From Pseudomonas violetae (GTDB taxonomy: Bacteria > Pseudomonadota > Gammaproteobacteria > Pseudomonadales > Pseudomonadaceae): a DNA stretch of 64,000 bases. Both the position numbers and the translations under genes were made by a program. The notes beneath the pieces were generated by a model that had not been told where the DNA came from, made no database searches, and worked only from the letters and a program-made list of their open reading frames with translations. Within the stretch, counting starts at the first letter, position 1. Every line of letters starts with the position of its first letter. Shown in pieces: positions 8,799-16,621 of this stretch. The stretch is taken from positions 1 to 64,000 of the forward strand of contig NZ_JAKNRW010000019.1 of assembly GCF_023072615.1 (NCBI RefSeq), written 5' to 3'.

Positions 8799-9578
8799 GT
8801 GACAATATTTCCGTCTTCATTGACTTCAACCAGTGGCGATTGCCAGGGATGTCAGCAAAGCGAACCTCTGGGCTTTGATTTTGCCTTTGCCTATCAACCC
8901 ATAGTAGACCTGCGAGACCGATCGATCTTCGCTCACGAGGCGCTGGTGCGCGGCACCGCCGGTGAAGGCGCGTTTTCGGTGCTTGATCAGGTTACCGAAG
9001 CCAATCGCTACCGATTCGACCAGCTCTGCCGCACCAAGGCGATCGAAGGTGCCGCGCAACTGGGGATGCAAACCAACCTGTCGATCAACTTCATGCCCAA
9101 TGCCGTGTACCGCCCTGAGCTGTGCATTCGCAGTACGCTGGCGGCCGCAAAAAAGCACAACTTCCCTATCAACCGGCTGATTTTCGAGACCCTGGAGAGC
9201 CAGCACGTAGATAACTATCGCCATTTGACCAATATTCTGCGTGAATACCGCGAATTCGGCTTCAAGACCGCCATCGACGATTTCGGTGCGGGGTACTCGG
9301 GGCTCAATCTGCTCGCTAACTTCCAACCCGACCTGATCAAACTCGACATGGATCTGATTCGTGATGTCGATCGCGATCGTGCTCGTCAGGCTATCGTGCG
9401 AGGGATTGTCACAATCTGTGCGGATCTGGACGTTACAGTCATTGCCGAAGGCATCGAAAGTGCTGGAGAACGGGATTTCCTGGCGGACTGTGGAATTTTT
9501 CTGATGCAGGGCTATTGGTTCGCCAAGCCTGCATTCAAAGCGTTGGCCCAGGTACCACCGGGTACCTGGACGCGTTAA
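8799..9578 (+). CDS. rimA: EAL-domain c-di-GMP phosphodiesterase, RimA
   Basis: The 259-residue protein is essentially one EAL domain. The catalytic set looks complete: EALVRG, the Asn in NLSINF, the Glu in FETLE, the DDFGAG pair, the Lys in LIKLD, AEGIES and the Gln in MQGYWFAKP. It should hydrolyse c-di-GMP to pGpG. An N-terminal CQGC precedes the domain. It is followed by a retropepsin-like protease gene and rimK; published work on Pseudomonas describes this arrangement as rimABK, where RimA and RimB tune RimK glutamylation of ribosomal protein S6. The GTG at 8799 follows GTGGAG; longer in-frame starts run into the hslR promoter region. Confidence 0.9.
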   Translation: MTIFPSSLTSTSGDCQGCQQSEPLGFDFAFAYQPIVDLRDRSIFAHEALVRGTAGEGAFSVLDQVTEANRYRFDQLCRTKAIEGAAQLGMQTNLSINFMPNAVYRPELCIRSTLAAAKKHNFPINRLIFETLESQHVDNYRHLTNILREYREFGFKTAIDDFGAGYSGLNLLANFQPDLIKLDMDLIRDVDRDRARQAIVRGIVTICADLDVTVIAEGIESAGERDFLADCGIFLMQGYWFAKPAFKALAQVPPGTWTR

Positions 9579-9595
9579 TCTCCGGTTTATTCCTA

Positions 9596-10075
9596 TTGAA
9601 GACATTTGACCATTTGACCGTTGTCGGTCTGCGCGAGTGGGTGGCGCTTCCGGATTTGGGAGTGGCGGGCCTGCGGGCAAAAATCGACACCGGTGCCAGC
9701 ACCTCCAGCCTGCATGCCACCGACATCGAGCCGTTTGAGCGCGATGGAGAAAAGTGGGTGCGTTTTACTGCGCATCTGGGCACGGTAGTGCAGTTGCGTC
9801 ACCGACGTTGCGAAGCCCCGCTGGTGACGATGAAAACCATCAAGAGTTCCAATGGCCATGCGCAGAAGCGCTATGTGGTCAGCACCACCCTGGCCCTCGG
9901 TGATCGGGTCTGGCGGGTCGAGTTTACCCTCGCCTGCCGTAAATCCATGCGATATCGCCTGTTACTCGGTTCAAAAGCCCTTATCGACGGCCGTCTGGTC
10001 GTCAATCCGGGTATCAAATATGTACAAGACAAGCCGGTGTTCCCGGTATCTACCCTTTCCACAGGTGTTGCATGA
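9596..10075 (+). CDS. rimB: Retropepsin-like ATP-dependent zinc protease family protein, RimB
   Basis: The 159-residue protein has the AKIDTGASTSSLHA motif (residues about 26-39), the DTGA signature of retropepsin-type aspartic proteases, within the family often named ATP-dependent zinc protease (RimB/RloA2 type). It ends with LLLGSKALIDGRLVVNPG, typical of the family. In Pseudomonas rimABK the protein is reported to act on RimK. The likely start is TTG at 9596, giving LKTFDHLTVVGLREW; no ATG is available near the conserved beginning and the ribosome site is poor, so translation may be coupled to rimA, which ends 17 bp earlier. Its stop overlaps the rimK start (ATGA). Confidence 0.85.
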   Translation: MKTFDHLTVVGLREWVALPDLGVAGLRAKIDTGASTSSLHATDIEPFERDGEKWVRFTAHLGTVVQLRHRRCEAPLVTMKTIKSSNGHAQKRYVVSTTLALGDRVWRVEFTLACRKSMRYRLLLGSKALIDGRLVVNPGIKYVQDKPVFPVSTLSTGVA

Positions 10076-10977
10076 AGATCGCTGTGCTGTCGCGGAACCC
10101 GCGTCTGTATTCCACTCGTCGTCTGGTCGAAGCCGGAACCGAGCGTGGCCACGAAATGGTCGTGGTCGACACCTTGCGCGCCTACATGAACATCGCCAGC
10201 CACAAGCCGCAGATTCACTATCGAGGCCGGCCGCTGGAAGGTTTCGATGCGGTCATCCCACGCATCGGGGCATCGGTGACGTTTTATGGCTGCGCGGTCC
10301 TGCGTCAGTTCGAGATGATGGGGGTATTTCCGCTCAACGAATCGGTGGCCATCGCGCGTTCGCGGGACAAACTGCGTTCCCTGCAACTGCTCTCGCGCCG
10401 GGGGATCGGGTTGCCGGTCACCGGGTTTGCACACTCCCCGGATGACATTCCCGACTTGATCGAAATGGTCAACGGCGCCCCACTGGTTATCAAGGTACTG
10501 GAAGGCACCCAGGGTATTGGCGTGGTGTTGTGTGAGACCGCGACTGCGGCGGAATCGGTGATTGAGGCGTTCATGGGCCTCAAGCAGAACATCATGGTCC
10601 AGGAGTACATCAAGGAAGCCGGTGGTGCGGACATTCGCTGCTTCGTGGTGGGCGACAAGGTCATCGCTGCAATGAAACGCCAGGCCAAACCAGGGGAGTT
10701 CCGCTCCAACCTGCACCGGGGCGGCAGCGCGAGCCTGATCAAGATCACCCCCGAAGAACGCATGACGGCCTTGCGGGCCGCCAAGGTGATGGGGCTGGCC
10801 GTGGCGGGCGTGGATATCCTGCGGTCCAATCACGGGCCTCTGGTGATGGAGGTCAATTCGTCGCCGGGGCTGGAAGGGATCGAGACCACCACGGGGAAGA
10901 ACGTGGCGGGGATCATCATTGAGCATCTTGAAAAAAATGGTGGGCCGAATATGACGCGCACCAAAGGGAAGGGCTGA
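10072..10977 (+). CDS. rimK: Ribosomal protein S6 glutamate ligase
   Basis: The 301-residue ATP-grasp enzyme adds glutamate residues to the C-terminus of ribosomal protein S6. Visible features are the N-terminal MKIAVLSRNPRLYSTRRL, the ATP-grasp lid and loop (PLVIKVLEGTQGIGVVLCE), the RCFVVGDKVIAAMKR strand and the metal-binding VMEVNSSPGLEGIE near the end. Length matches E. coli RimK. The ATG overlaps the rimB stop by four bases, so the three rim genes form one translationally linked operon. In Pseudomonas this modification changes ribosome composition and affects adaptation to plant hosts (known for the family, not seen here). Confidence 0.96.
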   Translation: MKIAVLSRNPRLYSTRRLVEAGTERGHEMVVVDTLRAYMNIASHKPQIHYRGRPLEGFDAVIPRIGASVTFYGCAVLRQFEMMGVFPLNESVAIARSRDKLRSLQLLSRRGIGLPVTGFAHSPDDIPDLIEMVNGAPLVIKVLEGTQGIGVVLCETATAAESVIEAFMGLKQNIMVQEYIKEAGGADIRCFVVGDKVIAAMKRQAKPGEFRSNLHRGGSASLIKITPEERMTALRAAKVMGLAVAGVDILRSNHGPLVMEVNSSPGLEGIETTTGKNVAGIIIEHLEKNGGPNMTRTKGKG

Positions 10978-10987
10978 CCCGGCTCCC

Positions 10988-11122
10988 TGTGGCGAGGGAG
11001 CTCGCTCCCGCTCGGCTGCGCAGCAGTCGCAAGACCAGGCAACCGTGTTCTGGCTTTTGGAACGCGGCTGAAGGGGCAGGGAGTCCTTCGGCCTCCAGCG
11101 GGAGCAAGCTCCCTCGCTACAG
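10988..11122. repeat. Inverted REP-like pair
   Basis: GGCGAGGGAGCTCGCTCCCG is matched by GCGGGAGCAAGCTCCCTCGC about 80 bp further on. The element lies between the convergent rimK and envZ genes, where its hairpin may also help end transcription. Confidence 0.75.
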
Positions 11123-11138
11123 GGTTTGTGTGCAGTTG

Positions 11139-12452
11139 TTAAACCGCATCCCTGGGCAACATCAACCCCAACGGCAAGCGCACCCGCGCCTCCAGCCCGC
11201 CACCATCACGGTTGCGCAGCTCGACATTGCCGCCATGCATCGAAGCAATCCGCTTGACGATCGCCAGACCCAATCCGGTTCCCTTGCCGCCCCGGGCACG
11301 ATCGCCACGGGTGAACGGGTTGAAAATGGCTTCCAGCTCCGACGGATCGATCCCTGCCCCACGGTCCATCACGCTCAGCACCACATAAGGCGCACTGGTA
11401 TCACCGGAGACGTAAGCCGCGACCTCCACTCCGCTGCCGGCGTGATGCAGCGCATTGCCGATCAGGTTGTTCAGCAGTCGTTTCATCGACACCCGACGTA
11501 ACGGGAACGGCTGGATCGGCTCCACGCGCAAACGGACTTTTTCTTCATTCTGGTTGTACGGCGCAGCGACTTCGCGCACGAGATCGATCAGGTCGACTTC
11601 TTCCACCGATTCATCGCGTCCATCACGGATAAATGCCAGGAACTGGTCAAGAATCGCGTCCATGTCCTCAATGTCGCGGACCATGTCGTCGGTCAGGTCG
11701 TTGTGGTCGCCCATCAGTTCCAGAGACAGCCGCAAACGGGTCAACGGCGTGCGCAGGTCATGGGACACCCCGGCCAGCATCAGCTCACGCTCGCGGCCGG
11801 CCTGTTCGACGTCTTCGGCCATTTGGTTGAAGGCGCGGTAAACCTCGGTCATCTCACTCGGTGTGTCGCTGATCGGCAGGCGAACGCTGCGGCCCTGACC
11901 CAATTGCCTAGCGGCATAGACCAGACGCTTCAACGGTTGATTGAGCTGGCTGACGAAGATCCACGCCGACGCGGTGGACAGCAAACCGATGGCGAGGAAC
12001 CAACCGAGCACGTTCCAGATTTTCTGGCCACGCAACGGATGTGGATACAGCGGCACTTTCAGCCAGCCATCGCCCAGGCTTGGCGCCCGAACCCACAGTG
12101 CCGGCGGCGAGTGCATGCGCAATCGGACTTCGGTGTCGGGGCCCAACTCGGTTTGCATCTGCCGCTGGTAGATTTCGCTGTAGGGCCAATGCTGCTCACC
12201 TTCCGGCACGCCAGCGCCCACCACACGAATCAGAGGCACAGCATCGGCAATCTTGCCGCGATTTTCTTCATCGGCCGCCCAATAGGCGCGCAGCGTCAAG
12301 GCGACGCCGTGGCTGTACTGGCGATCCACAAGCACGTCTTCGTTCATCAACAGATAAACGAGGGTCAATGCCTTGGAAAACAGCACAACAATCAGCACCA
12401 GCCACAGGGTGCGGGAGAAGAAACTTTGGGGGAACCACACGGGCGTTTTCAT
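11139..12452 (-). CDS. envZ: Osmosensor-type sensor histidine kinase EnvZ
   Basis: The 437-residue inner-membrane kinase has a first membrane helix at about 13-36, a periplasmic domain of roughly 110 residues, a second helix near 148-168 and a HAMP linker. The H-box is GVSHDLRTPL with the phosphorylated His at 231. The ATP-binding domain follows with the N-box NNLIGNALHHAG, DRGAGID and GTGLGLAIVKR. It is the partner of the response regulator just upstream on the same strand. The pair corresponds by position and sequence to EnvZ/OmpR (AmgS/AmgR in P. aeruginosa, where it governs envelope stress and aminoglycoside tolerance). Confidence 0.92.
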   Translation of the reverse strand: MKTPVWFPQSFFSRTLWLVLIVVLFSKALTLVYLLMNEDVLVDRQYSHGVALTLRAYWAADEENRGKIADAVPLIRVVGAGVPEGEQHWPYSEIYQRQMQTELGPDTEVRLRMHSPPALWVRAPSLGDGWLKVPLYPHPLRGQKIWNVLGWFLAIGLLSTASAWIFVSQLNQPLKRLVYAARQLGQGRSVRLPISDTPSEMTEVYRAFNQMAEDVEQAGRERELMLAGVSHDLRTPLTRLRLSLELMGDHNDLTDDMVRDIEDMDAILDQFLAFIRDGRDESVEEVDLIDLVREVAAPYNQNEEKVRLRVEPIQPFPLRRVSMKRLLNNLIGNALHHAGSGVEVAAYVSGDTSAPYVVLSVMDRGAGIDPSELEAIFNPFTRGDRARGGKGTGLGLAIVKRIASMHGGNVELRNRDGGGLEARVRLPLGLMLPRDAV

Positions 12453-12470
12453 GGATAACCGCTAAACACA

Positions 12471-12546
12471 TGCAAGAGCGAGCGATGCTCGCACATTGCG
12501 GTTCGCGAGTCTGCGGACAAAATCATCCGCATGACCCGCTCCTACA
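12471..12546. repeat. Degenerate REP-like palindrome
   Basis: GCAAGAGCGAGCGATGCTCG followed by a partial inverse copy (CCGCTCCTACA) fills the gap between ompR and envZ. It is more diverged than the other copies. Confidence 0.5.
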
Positions 12547-12555
12547 AATCGCCAA

Positions 12556-13296
12556 TCACTTGGTGGCTGCGCCATCCGGCACGAATACGTAACCCACGCC
12601 CCATACCGTCTGAATGTAACGAGGTTTGGATGGATCAGGTTCGATCATCCGGCGCAGACGGGAAATCTGCACGTCGATGGAACGTTCAAGCGCATCCCAC
12701 TCACGGCCACGCGCCAGGTTCATCAGCTTGTCGCGAGTCAATGGCTGACGCGCGTTCATCACCAACGCCTTGAGCACGGCGAACTCGCCAGTGGTGAGCA
12801 TGTGCACTTCGTCGCCGCGCTTCAGCTCACGGGTGGCCAGCGACAGTTCGTAGTCACCGAATGTCACGCTCTCGTCTTCGCTGCCCGGCGCGCCCGGCAC
12901 TGGAGTCGACTGGCGACGCAATACCGCTTTGACCCGCGCCATCAGTTCGTCCGGGTTGAAAGGCTTGGCCAGGTAATCGTCGGCACCCAGTTCCAGACCT
13001 TTGATCCGGCTCAGCTCATCGCCCTTGGCGGTCAGCATGATGATCGGAATCTGATTGTTCGCGGTACGCAGGCGCCGGCAGGCGGTCAGGCCGTCTTCGC
13101 CTGGCAGCATAAGGTCGAGAACGACCAGGTTGAACACCTCACGCGCCAGCAGGCGGTCCATTTGTTCGGTGTTTGGTACCGTGCGGGCACGGTAGCCCTT
13201 GCTGACGAAAAAGCGCTCCAGCAGGCTGCTCAGCCCCGGGTCGTCATCAACAATAAGAATTTTTTCGCCTTCAGCAATGTTTGCAGTGCTGCTCAT
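12556..13296 (-). CDS. ompR: OmpR-family response regulator
   Basis: The 246-residue protein has a receiver domain (acidic pocket DDD at 17-19, phosphorylated Asp 61 in LVVLDLMLPGEDG, Thr in IIMLTAKG, Lys in YLAKPFN) and a winged-helix DNA-binding domain (about residues 145-240, ending YIQTVWGVGYVFVPDG). It is transcribed ahead of envZ with about 100 bp between them, and is divergent from tex. Regulates envelope genes in response to signals passed by EnvZ. Confidence 0.95.
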   Translation of the reverse strand: MSSTANIAEGEKILIVDDDPGLSSLLERFFVSKGYRARTVPNTEQMDRLLAREVFNLVVLDLMLPGEDGLTACRRLRTANNQIPIIMLTAKGDELSRIKGLELGADDYLAKPFNPDELMARVKAVLRRQSTPVPGAPGSEDESVTFGDYELSLATRELKRGDEVHMLTTGEFAVLKALVMNARQPLTRDKLMNLARGREWDALERSIDVQISRLRRMIEPDPSKPRYIQTVWGVGYVFVPDGAATK

Positions 13297-13657
13297 TAGA
13301 TGCTCCTTTTAGCTCGGCGCGCATTATGGCGTAGCTGCCGTTATACGCACCGTGTGCATTGTTAGCAGATTTTTCCTCTACCGCCAGTAAACCGGGGCAG
13401 GTGCCTGGAACCTGCGATGTCCCCGAATGCCCGATGGCTGGTTATAATGCGCGGCCTTTTGTGTCAGGCAACGTCTGATCGTTTACAGCAGCAGCCACTT
13501 TTTATTTTCATGGCGCTGGCAGTAATTGTTCGATTTCACGGGTCAACGGGATGCCTGTTGATCCAGGTAGCGGCGCAGGCCAGGCCGCTCAACCAGACTC
13601 GCCGAGCCTTTAATCCTGTGCCCGCGAGCCTGCTTTCACAATTTGTCAGGTGGTTTT
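13297..13657. promoter_or_regulatory. Divergent intergenic region ompR/tex with a sigma-70-like -10
   Basis: This 361-bp stretch holds no convincing gene. TATAAT at 13443-13448 is a consensus -10 element on the + strand, about 210 bp ahead of tex; the matching -35 is weak. An open frame from 13417 runs over this region but lacks a ribosome site and any recognisable protein, so I read the stretch as a long leader for tex plus the ompR promoter. The ompR side has TAAAAGGAGCATCTA just ahead of its start, a good ribosome site. Confidence 0.55.
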
Positions 13658-15982
13658 ATGGACAGCATCAACAGCCGCATCGCCGAGGAACTCGGTGTAC
13701 GCCCACAACAGGTCGAAGCGGCCGTCGCGCTACTCGATGAAGGCTCTACCGTTCCCTTCATCGCCCGCTACCGGAAAGAAGTGACCGGCAGCCTCGATGA
13801 CATCCAGTTGCGTCATCTGGAAGAGCGTCTGCGCTACCTGCGAGAACTCGACGAACGGCGCATTAGCATCCTGGCCAGCATTCAGGAACAAGGCAAGCTG
13901 ACTCCACAGTTGGAGCGCGACATCAAGCTCGCCGACACCAAGACCCGCCTCGAAGACTTGTACCTGCCGTACAAGCAGAAGCGCCGCACCAAGGGCCAGA
14001 TCGCCCTGGAAGCCGGCCTCGGCGAGCTGGCCGACGGCCTGTTCAACGACCCGACCCTGGCCCCGGACGCCGAAGCTGCACGCTTCATCAACGCCGAAAC
14101 AGGCGTGGCCGATGTGAAGGCGGCCCTCGAAGGCGCCAAATACATCCTGATGGAGCGCTTCGCCGAACACGCCGGTTTGCTGGACAAGCTGCGCAGCTAC
14201 CTCAAGCAGGAAGCCACCCTCAGCGCCCGCGTCATCGCTGGCAAGGAAGAGGAAGGTGCCAAGTTCCGCGACTACTTCGAGCACGACGAACCGCTGAAAA
14301 GCATGCCCTCGCACCGCGCCCTGGCGATTTTCCGTGGTCGCAACGAAGGCATCCTCAGTTCCGCGCTGAAAGTCGGCGATGAACTGCCGGGCACCATGCA
14401 CCCCTGCGAAGGCATGATTGGCCAGCAGTTCGGCATCCAGAACCAGAACCGCGCGGCGGACAAATGGCTAGGCGAAGTGGTGCGCTGGACCTGGAAGGTC
14501 AAGCTCTACACTCACCTTGAAACCGACTTGCTCGGCGAGCTGCGCGATGGCGCGGAAACCGAAGCGATCAATGTGTTCGCCCACAACCTGCACGACCTGC
14601 TGCTATCTGCCCCGGCCGGCCCGCGCGCCACGCTGGGCCTCGACCCAGGCCTGCGCACCGGTTGCAAGGTCGCCGTAGTCGATTCGACCGGCAAGCTGCT
14701 GGATCACGCCACTGTTTACCCACACGTGCCGCACAACAAGTGGGACCAGACCGTCGCGATTCTGGCGGCCCTGTGCGCCAAGCACTCGGTCGACCTGATC
14801 GCCATCGGCAATGGCACCGCCAGCCGCGAAACCGACAAACTCGCCGCTGAACTGATCAAAAAATACCCAGCCATGAAGATGACCAAGGTCATGGTTTCCG
14901 AGGCCGGTGCATCGGTTTACTCTGCGTCGGAACTGGCTTCCAAGGAATTTCCGGACCTCGACGTGTCGATCCGTGGCGCGGTATCGATCGCTCGTCGCTT
15001 GCAGGACCCGTTAGCCGAACTGGTAAAGATCGATCCGAAATCCATCGGCGTCGGCCAGTACCAGCACGACGTGTCGCAGCTGAAACTGGCGCGAGGCCTG
15101 GACGCAGTGGTCGAGGACTGCGTGAACGCCGTGGGTGTGGACGTTAACACCGCTTCCGTGGCGCTGCTGGCCCGCATCTCCGGCCTCAACGCGACTCTGG
15201 CGCAGAACATCGTTAGCCACCGCGACGAACACGGCGCGTTCAAGACTCGCGCCGCGTTGAAAAAAGTCGCACGCCTGGGTGAAAAAACCTTCGAACAGGC
15301 CGCGGGCTTCCTGCGAGTCATGAACGGTGACAATCCGCTGGATTCGTCCGCGGTTCACCCGGAAGCCTATCCACTGGTGCAGCGCATTGCCGCCGAAACC
15401 GACCGCGATATCCGTTCGCTGATCGGCGACGCCAGCTTCCTCAAGCGCCTGGACCCGAAGAAGTACACCGACGAGACTTTCGGCCTGCCAACGGTCACCG
15501 ACATTCTGCAAGAGCTGGAAAAACCGGGTCGCGACCCGCGTCCCGAGTTCAAGACTGCCGAGTTCCAGGAAGGCGTCGAAGACCTCAAGGACCTGCAGCT
15601 GGGCATGATCCTAGAAGGCGTGGTGACCAACGTGACCAACTTCGGCGCATTCGTTGACATCGGCGTGCATCAGGACGGTTTGGTGCATATCTCCGCACTT
15701 TCGGAGAAGTTCATCAAGGATCCCCGTGAAGCAGTGAAAGCCGGTGACGTGGTGAAAGTGAAGGTCATGGAAGTCGATATCCCTCGTAAACGCGTGGGCC
15801 TGTCGATGCGCATGAGCGACACCCCTGGCGAGAAAATCGATGGCGCTCGTGGCGCGCGTCCTGGTTCGGCACCGCGCCAGTCCCAGCACACGGCACCACG
15901 CAAGGAAACTGCGGCGCCAGCCCCTGCCAACAATGCCATGGCTTCCCTGTTCGCCAACGCCAAACAGCTGAAGAAGCGTTGA
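13658..15982 (+). CDS. tex: Tex-family transcription accessory protein (S1 RNA-binding)
   Basis: The 774-residue protein follows the Tex/Spt6-like layout: an N-terminal helical region (SINSRIAEELGVRP...), a YqgF/RNase-H-like fold (LGLDPGLRTGCKVAVVD, about residues 330-346), helix-hairpin-helix repeats (NTASVALLARISGLNATLAQNI) and a C-terminal S1 domain (GVVTNVTNFGAFVDIGVHQDGLVHIS), followed by an Ala/Pro/Lys-rich tail. It binds nucleic acids and influences transcription and RNA turnover. The ATG at 13658 is preferred to the one at 13643 because AGGTGG lies five bases upstream. The stop overlaps the start of the next gene. Confidence 0.95.
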   Translation: MDSINSRIAEELGVRPQQVEAAVALLDEGSTVPFIARYRKEVTGSLDDIQLRHLEERLRYLRELDERRISILASIQEQGKLTPQLERDIKLADTKTRLEDLYLPYKQKRRTKGQIALEAGLGELADGLFNDPTLAPDAEAARFINAETGVADVKAALEGAKYILMERFAEHAGLLDKLRSYLKQEATLSARVIAGKEEEGAKFRDYFEHDEPLKSMPSHRALAIFRGRNEGILSSALKVGDELPGTMHPCEGMIGQQFGIQNQNRAADKWLGEVVRWTWKVKLYTHLETDLLGELRDGAETEAINVFAHNLHDLLLSAPAGPRATLGLDPGLRTGCKVAVVDSTGKLLDHATVYPHVPHNKWDQTVAILAALCAKHSVDLIAIGNGTASRETDKLAAELIKKYPAMKMTKVMVSEAGASVYSASELASKEFPDLDVSIRGAVSIARRLQDPLAELVKIDPKSIGVGQYQHDVSQLKLARGLDAVVEDCVNAVGVDVNTASVALLARISGLNATLAQNIVSHRDEHGAFKTRAALKKVARLGEKTFEQAAGFLRVMNGDNPLDSSAVHPEAYPLVQRIAAETDRDIRSLIGDASFLKRLDPKKYTDETFGLPTVTDILQELEKPGRDPRPEFKTAEFQEGVEDLKDLQLGMILEGVVTNVTNFGAFVDIGVHQDGLVHISALSEKFIKDPREAVKAGDVVKVKVMEVDIPRKRVGLSMRMSDTPGEKIDGARGARPGSAPRQSQHTAPRKETAAPAPANNAMASLFANAKQLKKR

Positions 15983-16365
15983 TGGATATCCCGCAAGGGT
16001 TGACCGAAAGCGCGTTCTTCAAGCTGCTGGGTTGTCGTTTGCACAGCCTGGAAGCCGGGGTGGCGCAAGTCGCCCTGGCACTGGAGCCAGAGTTGCGCAA
16101 TCGCGGCGGCAAGCTGCACGGCGGCGCGTTGTTCAGCTTGGTGGACATTGCCATGGGGCTGGCCTGTTCCAGTACCCATGGTTTCGACCAGCAGAGTGCG
16201 ACCATCGAGTGCAAGATCAACTACATTCGTGCGGTTTCTGACGGCGAAGTGATGTGCACGGCAAGGGTGATCCACCCTGGCCGCCGCACCTTGGTGGTTG
16301 AGGCCGACGTCATGCAGGGCGAAAAATTGGTCGCAAAAGCGCAAGGCACGTTCGCTGTCCTGTAG
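15982..16365 (+). CDS. PaaI/YiiD-type hotdog thioesterase
   Basis: The 127-residue hotdog-fold protein has the PaaI-type core: RGGKLHGGALFSLVDIAMGLA, in which the HGG and following acidic residue line the active site, and SATIECKINYIRAV. It probably hydrolyses an acyl-CoA or aryl-CoA thioester. The ATG at 15982 shares its A with the TGA of tex (TGATG), so the two are translationally coupled, an arrangement kept in other Pseudomonas between tex and gshA. Substrate unknown. Confidence 0.88.
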   Translation: MDIPQGLTESAFFKLLGCRLHSLEAGVAQVALALEPELRNRGGKLHGGALFSLVDIAMGLACSSTHGFDQQSATIECKINYIRAVSDGEVMCTARVIHPGRRTLVVEADVMQGEKLVAKAQGTFAVL

Positions 16366-16422
16366 ATGAATGCCATCATTTTGAGTTAATTTCAGCGCAT
16401 GGCCGCAGCGTCGAAATTTCCG

Positions 16423-16508
16423 GTGGGAGCGGGCTTGCTCGCGAAGGCGGTGTGTCAGACTATTATTTGTCGGCACACAGTCCTCTTCGCGAGCAAGCCC
16501 GCGCCCAC
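16423..16508. repeat. REPIN-like inverted pair of REP elements
   Basis: GTGGGAGCGGGCTTGCTCGC and its inverse copy (GCGAGCAAGCCCGCGCCCAC) face each other about 45 bp apart, upstream of gshA. Confidence 0.85.
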
Positions 16509-16621
16509 AATGATTGCGGCAAGTTGCAAAAACCAGGCGAAAACGCCAGTTTCAACTTCACCCTTGTAGACCGTCTTGCCCACCCCCATATTGGGGCGAC
16601 TGACGCGTGAAGGAATCCAAC

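Noticed and set aside
13417..13740. 107-codon frame upstream of and overlapping tex
   Set aside because: Contains the -10 of the likely tex promoter, has no ribosome site and overlaps the conserved tex start.
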